Assembly (NCBI GenBank): GCA_964430665.1 | Contig: CAYSFC010000022.1 | Coordinates: 1-11,382 of the forward strand | Origin: JAQUYS01 sp964430665 | GTDB lineage: Archaea; Nanobdellota; Nanobdellia; Woesearchaeales; SKGA01 | Direction: 5' to 3' | Length of the DNA: 11,382 bases | In this document: positions 1 to 5,498 of the stretch, piece after piece | Layout of the letters: every line of letters starts with the position of its first letter | How positions within the stretch are numbered: the stretch's first letter is position 1 | Notes under the pieces: model-generated | What the model was told of the DNA's origin: nothing | The model's input: the letters and a program-made list of their open reading frames with translations, nothing else | Database searches by the model: none | Made by a program: the position numbers and the translations under genes

Positions 1-897
1 ATAATCTTCGACTTCTTTTATTCCTGTTTCCATATCTCCTATAGGTTTGATTGCATTTGTTATAAGAAGAGCTTTTATGGTTCTGTATAAATCCATTTTG
101 AATTTTAATTGATCCACAGGAATTTTATTTATTTTAGCATATTCTTCTAATATTGTAACTATTGAACTATGTTTTTTCAAATACAAAGCAAACTCCCAAC
201 CAATGTCTCCTGCAATCATCCACTCAAAATCAACTAGTCCTGAAATTTTTCCTTTTTTGATTAAAATATTTCCTGCTATGAAATCTCCATGAAGTAATTT
301 TGGTTTTTTAATATCCAAATATTTCTTATATTTTTTGAAAAATTTTCTAAATTTAGGTTTTAATGATTCCATTCTTTTTTGAGAAATGTCTTTTGTTTTT
401 TTGTTGTATTGAATTAATTCATTTAATGCAGAATAAGTATCTTTTTTTATCATTTTGAACCAATTTTTATAAGGTCCTTGAGGTTTATCGTTTTTGATTA
501 CAATGTAACCAAATCCTTTGATTTTTGTGTTGTGGATTTTTGTTAATAATCGAGCGTATTTTTTTGCATCTGATTTTTTTAAGTTTTTGAAAGAAGGAGA
601 TTTTCCTTGAAGAAACTCTTGTACTAAAAAATGTTGTCCGTTTGATAGTTTTGAATGTAAGTAAACTTTTGCTACTGGAAGATTTTTGAAGAGTTTAGAT
701 GCTGCAATAACTCGTTTGGCTTTTGCTAATTGGTTGTCTGATTTTCTTAATAAGAGAATTATTATTTTTCCTTGGTTAGATTGTGCTGTGTACGCTGTAC
801 TTATATATCCTTGATGATGGTGTTTGATTATTCTCTTAAGGAATATGTTATTTTTGTTGCAAATTTGAATTAATTCTTCTTTTATTGATTTGTGCAT
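1..897 (-). CDS. APH-family phosphotransferase (aminoglycoside/choline kinase-like), partial
   Basis: The frame is open from an ATG at 897 to the window edge (299 codons, no stop), so the C-terminus is missing or just outside. The fold is the protein-kinase-like APH family, which transfers phosphate from ATP to a small molecule. Visible motifs are a glycine-containing N-lobe loop near residues 29-38 (QGYISTAYTA), the catalytic loop HGDFIAGN at 203-210 with Asp205 and Asn210, and a metal-binding VDFE at 222-225 replacing the kinase DFG. The stretch LTKIHNTKIKGFG (about 119-131) is also typical of the family. The substrate cannot be told: the family covers aminoglycoside, choline, homoserine and sugar kinases, and nothing shows antibiotic resistance. 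The gene is divergent from the Bax inhibitor-like gene. The ATG is chosen because a TATA-like box lies about 25 bases upstream. Family call firm, substrate unknown. Confidence 0.85.
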   Translation of the reverse strand, partial: MHKSIKEELIQICNKNNIFLKRIIKHHHQGYISTAYTAQSNQGKIIILLLRKSDNQLAKAKRVIAASKLFKNLPVAKVYLHSKLSNGQHFLVQEFLQGKSPSFKNLKKSDAKKYARLLTKIHNTKIKGFGYIVIKNDKPQGPYKNWFKMIKKDTYSALNELIQYNKKTKDISQKRMESLKPKFRKFFKKYKKYLDIKKPKLLHGDFIAGNILIKKGKISGLVDFEWMIAGDIGWEFALYLKKHSSIVTILEEYAKINKIPVDQLKFKMDLYRTIKALLITNAIKPIGDMETGIKEVEDY

Positions 898-916
898 GAA
901 TTCTTTTAACTATTTA

Positions 917-926
917 TTTATATAAA
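917..926 (-). promoter_or_regulatory. TATA box of the APH-type kinase gene (leaderless)
   Basis: TTTATATAAA is a self-complementary match to the archaeal TATA consensus. Its centre lies about 25 bases from the ATG at 897, so transcription should start at or next to the start codon. There is no Shine-Dalgarno sequence. Being symmetric, it could bind TBP in both orientations, but the plus-strand neighbour has its own box further downstream. Confidence 0.55.
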
Positions 927-942
927 TTTTACGTAATAATTA

Positions 943-958
943 GTAAAGTTTAAAAATA
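943..958 (+). promoter_or_regulatory. BRE plus TATA box of the Bax inhibitor-like gene (leaderless)
   Basis: GTAAAGTTTAAAAATA combines a purine-rich BRE-like part (GTAAAG) with a TATA-like part (TTTAAAAATA) centred about 25 bases before the ATG at 979. The same 16 bases recur upstream of the gene at 4968 at nearly the same distance. No Shine-Dalgarno site is present. Confidence 0.6.
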
Positions 959-978
959 AGGAAATTTGATATAAAACT

Positions 979-1713
979 ATGAAATCTTCTAATCCTGTTT
1001 TAAGAGAAAGCGTGTTTAAGAATGTATCACATAATTCAACTAATTATATGACTATAAATGGTACAATGAATCAATTATTGTTGTTTTTGATTGTTTTATT
1101 TATTGGAGCTTATTTTAGTTGGGCTAATTCAATTATTTTACTGGAATATCTTACAGTTATAATGATTTCAAGTATTGTTTTAACTATAATTTTGGCAATC
1201 ATAATTACGTTTAAGAAAGAACTTGCTCAAAGTCTTGGTTATGTATATGCTCTTGTTGAAGGTTTTTTACTTGGATTAATATCTATATTTTTTGAAACCA
1301 TGTATCCTGGAATTGTTATTAATGCTATTGGTTTAACTTTTGCTACAGCATTCATTATGCTTTTTATTTACAAGAATAAATGGATAAAGGTTACTGAAAA
1401 ATTTAGAATAGGAATGTTTTGTGCTATTGGAGCAATAATGTTATTGTATGTTGTTTCTATAATTTTAGGATTTTTTGGAGTAAGTATTCCTATGATACAC
1501 TCAAATGGTCCTTTAGGAATTGGTTTTAGTTTGGTTGTTGTTACAATTGCAGCATTATCTTTAATTCTGGATTTTGATTTGATTGAAAAATTGTCGAATC
1601 AACATGTTCCTAAATATATGGAAAGTTATGGTGCTTTTGCTTTACTTGTAACTTTGATATGGTTGTATCTTGAAATATTGAGATTACTTGCTAAATTGCA
1701 AAGTAGAAGATAA
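979..1713 (+). CDS. Bax inhibitor-1/YccA-like integral membrane protein (COG4760 type)
   Basis: This 244-residue protein begins with MKSSNPVL, the hallmark N-terminus of the Bax1-I/COG4760 branch of the BI-1 (TMBIM) superfamily. Further conserved stretches are KVTEKFRIG (137-145), the IHSNGPLGIGFS segment (173-184), LDFDLIE (197-203) and PKYMESYGAF (211-220). About seven hydrophobic helices can be read, roughly at 30-48, 55-77, 84-105, 113-130, 144-166, 178-197 and 217-238. In related bacterial BI-1 proteins (YetJ) acidic residues in the last helices form a pH-sensing calcium leak. Asp198, Asp200 and Glu215 are candidates here, but that role is inference. The function of the COG4760 branch itself is unknown. 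The gene is divergent from the kinase and converges on the ABC-F gene 43 bases away. Confidence 0.88.
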   Translation: MKSSNPVLRESVFKNVSHNSTNYMTINGTMNQLLLFLIVLFIGAYFSWANSIILLEYLTVIMISSIVLTIILAIIITFKKELAQSLGYVYALVEGFLLGLISIFFETMYPGIVINAIGLTFATAFIMLFIYKNKWIKVTEKFRIGMFCAIGAIMLLYVVSIILGFFGVSIPMIHSNGPLGIGFSLVVVTIAALSLILDFDLIEKLSNQHVPKYMESYGAFALLVTLIWLYLEILRLLAKLQSRR

Positions 1714-1716
1714 TTT

Positions 1717-1730
1717 AAAAAAATAAAAAA
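1717..1730 (-). terminator. U-tract terminator of the ABC-F gene
   Basis: Read on the minus strand this is T6-A-T7, starting about 27 bases past the ABC-F stop codon in the 43-base convergent intergenic gap. Archaeal RNA polymerase terminates at such T-runs without needing a hairpin. It is an inference from composition in an AT-rich genome. Confidence 0.45.
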
Positions 1731-1756
1731 TTATTTAGAACAATATTTTAACTATG

Positions 1757-3340
1757 TTAAAAATTATCGGAATAATTACCATCCATTTCTTTTATTTCAT
1801 TGTGTTTAAGTTTAACGATTTTTGTTGCAACCCGGTTTATGAAATATCTGTCGTGAGATACGAATATAATTGCTCCAGTAAACTTTTTTAGAGCTTCTTC
1901 AAGAGCTTCTCTTAATTCGAGATCTAGATGGTTTGTTGGTTCATCAAGCACTAAAACATTATAACCTCCTGAAAACAAAGCCATTAATTGTAATCTTGCT
2001 TTTTCTCCTCCAGACAAAGTCTTGATAATTTTTTTAGGTAAGTCATGATCTAAACCAAATTTTTTTGCGAGGTTTGCAATTTGATGATCTGCCATAGTAT
2101 CATTAACATCTAAAAAGTAATCAACGACTTTTTTATTTTTAGGTAGATTTTCACCTTCTTGATCAAAGTAACCAATATTTATGCTCTCTGATTTTCTTAT
2201 TGTTCCTGAATCTGCATCAATTAATCCAGTCATAACTTTTAACAAAGTAGTTTTACCAACACCATTTTCTCCCAATATGCAAATTCTATCATTTTTATCA
2301 ATATTGATATTGAGATTGTGGAAAATATTTCTATCATAAGATTTGGATAAATTTTTTATTTCAAAGACAATTTTACCGGTTGGAATTCCGTTTCTACATG
2401 AGAAAATATATCTGTCCTCTAAAGTTTCAGGATCAATTGTTTCAGGTAAGGAGTTAGCATCTCTTTCTAATCTATCTGCAGTTATCCTCATTCCTTTATG
2501 TCCGTTCTTATGAGCCCATTTATGTTTTTCTTTGGCGGATTCTAGCAACCTATCTCTTTTGGATTCTATAGATTCGTGTTTTTTTCTTAACAATTCTCTG
2601 TGATGTTCTCTTTCTTTGAGATATTTTGAATAATTTGTGTTATATTTGATTAAATTTTTGTTTTCAATTTCTACAACTACATTAACTATTTCGTCTATAA
2701 AATATCTGTCGTGAGATACAATGATTATTGTTTGGTTGCTTTCTTTTATTTTGGATTCTAACCAAGATATACTGTGAAAATCTAAATGATTAGTTGGCTC
2801 ATCCAATAATAAAACATCTGCTTCCTTACTTAAACATTCAGTTAATCTTAAAGCAGTTTTTTGACCACCACTTAAATTAATAATGGGTTTTTTAAGTATT
2901 TCAATATCATATCCTAAAGAGGTTAAGATGTTTTTTTGTTTTTCAATTTCTTTGGACTCTTTAGTTCTTGAACATAATATTTCATGCTCTCTTAAAACTT
3001 TATGATAACGTTTCTCGTTTTCATATACTTCAGGAAGGCCCATTTGTTCTTCAAGTTTAGATATTTTATCTTGTATAACTTGTTTTTTTTGTTCTAAATA
3101 ATCTTCAAAAGTCAAGTCTATTTTATCAAATATTTTTTCCTGTTCCATTACAGCTAAATTTCCTTCAAAGTTAATTTCTCCATCGAAAAACTCATCTCCA
3201 TCTAAACACTTAAATAAGGTTGTTTTTCCTGTACCATTTTGTCCTAAAAGAGCAACTTTGTCACCTTTATTTAAATCTAAGTTTACTTTATTGAATATTA
3301 TTTTATCGCCGTACTTTTTTTCTAAGTTTGTAATTTTCAT
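1757..3340 (-). CDS. ABC-F family ATP-binding protein (ribosome-associated type)
   Basis: A 527-residue protein with two fused ABC ATPase domains and no membrane segment, as in the ABC-F translation factors (EttA/Uup/YdiF and relatives), which act at the ribosomal E site. Domain 1 has Walker A GQNGTGKTT (33-41), signature LSGGQ (156-160), Walker B VLLLDEP (176-182) and H-loop SHD (209-211). Domain 2 has GENGVGKTT (357-365), LSGGE (442-446), VLVLDEP (462-468) and SHD (495-497). Both catalytic glutamates (181, 467) are present. The charged helical linker, about 240-300, corresponds to the P-site tRNA interaction motif. There is no long C-terminal extension. It is monocistronic with its own strong ribosome binding site. 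ABC-F proteins are commoner in bacteria, so transfer is possible but not shown here. Which subfamily it belongs to, and whether it gives antibiotic tolerance, cannot be decided by eye. Confidence 0.93.
   Translation of the reverse strand: MKITNLEKKYGDKIIFNKVNLDLNKGDKVALLGQNGTGKTTLFKCLDGDEFFDGEINFEGNLAVMEQEKIFDKIDLTFEDYLEQKKQVIQDKISKLEEQMGLPEVYENEKRYHKVLREHEILCSRTKESKEIEKQKNILTSLGYDIEILKKPIINLSGGQKTALRLTECLSKEADVLLLDEPTNHLDFHSISWLESKIKESNQTIIIVSHDRYFIDEIVNVVVEIENKNLIKYNTNYSKYLKEREHHRELLRKKHESIESKRDRLLESAKEKHKWAHKNGHKGMRITADRLERDANSLPETIDPETLEDRYIFSCRNGIPTGKIVFEIKNLSKSYDRNIFHNLNINIDKNDRICILGENGVGKTTLLKVMTGLIDADSGTIRKSESINIGYFDQEGENLPKNKKVVDYFLDVNDTMADHQIANLAKKFGLDHDLPKKIIKTLSGGEKARLQLMALFSGGYNVLVLDEPTNHLDLELREALEEALKKFTGAIIFVSHDRYFINRVATKIVKLKHNEIKEMDGNYSDNF
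1842..1861. repeat. Copy 1 of a 20-base direct repeat encoding the ABC-F H-loop (domain 2)
   Basis: These 20 bases are identical to 2700-2719. In each copy they encode the H-loop segment around SHDRYF of one ATPase domain. This is an internal trace of domain duplication with identical codons, not a mobile repeat. Confidence 0.7.
2700..2719. repeat. Copy 2 of the 20-base direct repeat (ABC-F domain 1 H-loop)
   Basis: Identical to 1842-1861, with mismatching bases on both sides of each copy. The second H-loop of the same ABC-F protein uses exactly the same codons. Confidence 0.7.
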
Positions 3341-3344
3341 TTAT

Positions 3345-3356
3345 TGATCACCTTTT
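3345..3356 (-). promoter_or_regulatory. Strong Shine-Dalgarno site of the ABC-F gene
   Basis: On the minus strand this reads AAAAGGTGATCA. The core GGTGATC is fully complementary to the GATCACC near the 3' end of 16S rRNA, and ends 5 bases before the ATG at 3340. It is the clearest ribosome binding site in the window and fixes the start of the ABC-F gene. Confidence 0.75.
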
Positions 3357-3365
3357 GATTTTAAT

Positions 3366-3375
3366 ATTTATAAAT
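3366..3375 (-). promoter_or_regulatory. TATA-like box upstream of the ABC-F gene
   Basis: ATTTATAAAT is a symmetric TATA-like sequence centred 30 bases from the ABC-F start codon. If used with the usual spacing, transcription would start near 3344 and leave out the Shine-Dalgarno site at 3346-3352. So either start-site spacing is shorter here or the true promoter lies further upstream, in the AT-rich stretch 3376-3400. Confidence 0.35.
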
Positions 3376-3392
3376 TTTAATAAAAAAATAGA

Positions 3393-3413
3393 ATATTTTT
3401 GCTTGAAAAATAT
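3393..3413. repeat. Perfect 8-bp inverted repeat upstream of the ABC-F gene
   Basis: ATATTTTT and AAAAATAT are separated by the 5 bases GCTTG. The repeat sits just upstream of the putative ABC-F TATA box. It could be an operator, or a hairpin ending a transcript in either direction. In such AT-rich DNA chance is also plausible. Confidence 0.4.
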
Positions 3414-3426
3414 CAAAAATAATTAT

Positions 3427-3496
3427 AGCTAACGCTACAGAATTAGAATGTACGGCATGCTACCACATACCAAGTTTTGATTTTTGTTTGAAGTAA
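3427..3496. other. GC-richer non-coding island with two adjacent small hairpins
   Basis: Bases 3428-3473 are clearly richer in G and C than the surrounding intergenic DNA. Read on the minus strand, GTATG-TGGTAG-CATGC (3455-3470) folds into a 5-bp hairpin. Directly next to it 3433-3454 folds as CG/TACA paired with TGTA/CG around a 9-base loop, with one bulged G. No tRNA can be completed around it. On the plus strand one frame is open from 3407 to a stop at 3494-3496 and contains a CxxCxH pattern (CTACYH) but has no ATG. Another frame gives a 10-codon ORF from the ATG at 3448. It may be a small RNA, a gene remnant or a regulatory site. Confidence 0.3.
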
Positions 3497-3592
3497 CATG
3501 TGAAAAATTAGTGTTTTTCTATTTATAAAAGTTTCGTCTCTTATCTGTGGTAATTATTTAATGTATTTATTTCCGAAAATTCTTTGAAGAAG

Positions 3593-3601
3593 AATATAAA
3601 T
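3593..3601 (+). promoter_or_regulatory. TATA box of the TctA-like gene (leaderless)
   Basis: AATATAAAT, preceded by a purine-rich BRE-like AAGAAG, is centred 25 bases before the ATG at 3622. This spacing predicts transcription starting at the start codon. Confidence 0.5.
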
Positions 3602-3621
3602 CTTAATGTTTAAGGAAGTGT

Positions 3622-4830
3622 ATGTTCCTTTCATTATTGTTGGCAATATTGTTTGGTGTGACTTCCGGGACTTTTACAGGCTTAATTCCTGGAATTCATG
3701 TAAATCTCATAGCTGCAGGAATAACTGCTTACAGTGTTCAGGGTTCAGTCAACAGCTTATCTCCGGTTGTTGTTTCGGTTTTTATAATTTCTTTAGCTTT
3801 AACTCATTCTTTTTTAGATTCTATTCCTTCTATTTACTTAGGAGCACCAGATGAAAGTCAAGCAGTTTCAGCATTACCAGCGCACAAATTATTTTTACAA
3901 GGTTTAGGTCACAGGGCTTTTTTATATACTTTGGCAGGTTCTTTGTTTGCTTTAATTTTAACTTTACTGTTTTTCCCTTTGGGAATAAAATTTCTTCAAC
4001 CTATGCAAAATTTAATTTATCCTTATGTTGGGAAGATTCTATTAGTTGTTATAATTTTATTAATTATTAAATCTAAAAAATATTTTCTTAATTCTTTTTT
4101 GTTATTATCTAGTGCTGCTTTAGGTTTTACAGTTTTTGCTTTACCGGATCAAACTCAAATTCTACTTCCTCTTTTATCTGGTTTATTTGGATTAAGTACT
4201 TTGATTATTTCTTTGGAAGGAAATGAAATTGTTAAAGAACAAATTATTGAAAAAGATATTCCTTTGGAGATTGAAGATGTAGAAAAAACTGTTTCTCGTG
4301 CAACTTTGATTGGAATTATTGCTTCATTTTTACCTGGTTTTGGAAGTTCACATGGAGCTATTGTTGCTACCACAACTATGAAAAATCCTGAGGAAAAACA
4401 TTATTTGCTTTTGACTGGAGGAATTAATACTGTGAATTTTGCTTTTTCTATAATGACTTTATATGTTTTGGGTAAAGCAAGAAACGGCGCAATTTTAGCA
4501 GTGGGTGAGGTGTTCGGCAGTCAGGCTTTCAGTAGCAGTGCTATTTTAATATTTATTTCAACATTATTAATGGCGGGTTCAATTGCCACAATATTAGGAA
4601 TATTTTTATCAAAGAAGTTTGCTAAATTTATTTCAAAAATAAATTATAAAAAATTGGTTAAAAGCATAATTATTTTTGTAACTTTAATTGTTATTTTGTT
4701 GAGTAAATTTCAAGGTTTTTTAATTTTAATTACTGCAACTGCTTTGGGTTTGTTGGCTAATTTGTATAAAGGTCAGAAAAACATGCTTTTAGGTTGTTTA
4801 ATTGTTCCTGTTATAACATATTTGTGGTAA
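3622..4830 (+). CDS. TctA/DUF112-family membrane permease
   Basis: A 402-residue, very hydrophobic protein of the tripartite tricarboxylate transporter permease family in its archaeal form (PF01970, COG1784). The diagnostic first repeat motif GTFTGLIPGIHVN is at 16-28 and the matching second-repeat motif GIIASFLPGFGSSHGA at 231-246. Between and after them are about ten membrane helices and a charged loop at about 199-226. In bacteria TctA works with a small subunit TctB and a periplasmic binding protein TctC to take up citrate-like acids. No such partners are visible here, as is usual for the archaeal proteins, so the substrate is unknown. The ATG at 3622 is the first in frame after a stop at 3604-3606 and fits a leaderless promoter. 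The stop codon is the last thing before the sequencing gap. Confidence 0.88.
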   Translation: MFLSLLLAILFGVTSGTFTGLIPGIHVNLIAAGITAYSVQGSVNSLSPVVVSVFIISLALTHSFLDSIPSIYLGAPDESQAVSALPAHKLFLQGLGHRAFLYTLAGSLFALILTLLFFPLGIKFLQPMQNLIYPYVGKILLVVIILLIIKSKKYFLNSFLLLSSAALGFTVFALPDQTQILLPLLSGLFGLSTLIISLEGNEIVKEQIIEKDIPLEIEDVEKTVSRATLIGIIASFLPGFGSSHGAIVATTTMKNPEEKHYLLLTGGINTVNFAFSIMTLYVLGKARNGAILAVGEVFGSQAFSSSAILIFISTLLMAGSIATILGIFLSKKFAKFISKINYKKLVKSIIIFVTLIVILLSKFQGFLILITATALGLLANLYKGQKNMLLGCLIVPVITYLW

Positions 4831-4930
4831 NNNNNNNNNNNNNNNNNNNNNNNNNNNNNNNNNNNNNNNNNNNNNNNNNNNNNNNNNNNNNNNNNNNNNN
4901 NNNNNNNNNNNNNNNNNNNNNNNNNNNNNN
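4831..4930. other. Assembly gap of exactly 100 N
   Basis: One hundred N separate the TctA-like stop codon from the next promoter. A round 100 is the conventional placeholder for a gap of unknown size. The sequence before the gap ends in TGGTAA and the sequence after it begins with TGGTAA, so the true gap may be zero or negative. Confidence 0.95.
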
Positions 4931-4932
4931 TG

Positions 4933-4948
4933 GTAAAGTTTAAAAATA
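4933..4948 (+). promoter_or_regulatory. BRE plus TATA box of the transglutaminase-like gene (leaderless)
   Basis: GTAAAGTTTAAAAATA is identical to the 16 bases at 943-958. The TATA part is centred about 25 bases before the ATG at 4968, again predicting a leaderless transcript. Confidence 0.6.
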
Positions 4949-4967
4949 TAACAATAATAACAAATAT

Positions 4968-5498
4968 ATGATTTGGACAATAATTGGGATTTTTCTTCTG
5001 ATATATGTTATGATTATGTGGTTATTACCTAAAGTGTTTTTTGAAAATTTGGGATGGAAATCCAAAATTAAGGGACGTCTTCCAAAAAAGGTTAATGAAG
5101 ATATGCATAGATTTGGTAAAGAAGGAAAAACTAAAGAAGATGTTTTAGATAAAGTAATAAATTATGAATTAAAAAGGTTTTATAGTAAATATTATCAGTA
5201 CGCTAATGAATTTGTTTTATTTTTTAGAAATAATGTTAGACATTTATGGGAGAAAAAAGGTTTCTTACATTGTCATCAACAAAATTTAATATTGCGTTAT
5301 CTTCTTTTGGAAACAGGGAGATTTACTGAGCAAGATATTAAAATTAGAGAAACTGTTTGTTATATTGGATTACATCAATATTTGCAAATTCGTGTTGAAG
5401 AAAAGAAATGGATTAATGTTGATCCTTTTGCAATGAGATTAAATCATAAAAAAGGAGAACTTCTTAAAGGTAGCTTTGAAAATCTTTTTAAAAAGTGA
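4968..5498 (+). CDS. Small membrane-anchored protein with transglutaminase-like Cys-His-Asp arrangement
   Basis: This 176-residue protein starts with one hydrophobic helix (about 2-21), best read as an N-terminal membrane anchor, followed by a basic segment (28-53) and a soluble domain. Within it, Cys102 (in LHCHQQNLILRYLL), His136 (in GLHQYLQI) and Asp152 (in KWINVDPF) occur in the order and context of the transglutaminase-like cysteine protease superfamily: Cys at the head of a helix, His starting a strand, and W-x-x-V-D-P after a turn. That would make it a peptidase, peptide cyclase/ligase or amidase, but the assignment is by motif only. The promoter is its own. It lies just after the TctA-like gene, and its last 11 bases overlap the MFS gene tail-to-tail. 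A non-catalytic protein with the same fold remains possible. Confidence 0.6.
   Translation: MIWTIIGIFLLIYVMIMWLLPKVFFENLGWKSKIKGRLPKKVNEDMHRFGKEGKTKEDVLDKVINYELKRFYSKYYQYANEFVLFFRNNVRHLWEKKGFLHCHQQNLILRYLLLETGRFTEQDIKIRETVCYIGLHQYLQIRVEEKKWINVDPFAMRLNHKKGELLKGSFENLFKK

Noticed and set aside
1..897. An antibiotic-resistance aminoglycoside kinase
   Set aside because: The APH fold is clear, but the superfamily is mostly metabolic kinases and nothing in the sequence or neighbourhood points to resistance.
3421..3480. A tRNA or half-tRNA on the minus strand, from the loop TTCTAAT and the GGTAGC sequence
   Set aside because: The anticodon-like stem has a mismatch or bulge, there is no T-arm, and no acceptor stem pairs around it.
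3606..3854. An 82-codon ORF overlapping the start of the TctA-like gene
   Set aside because: It is a shifted-frame shadow: its Phe, Ser and Cys richness comes from reading the permease frame out of phase.
4798..4980. A minus-strand ORF running through the N gap
   Set aside because: Most of it is unknown sequence, and the readable ends are the reverse complement of the permease end and of a promoter.
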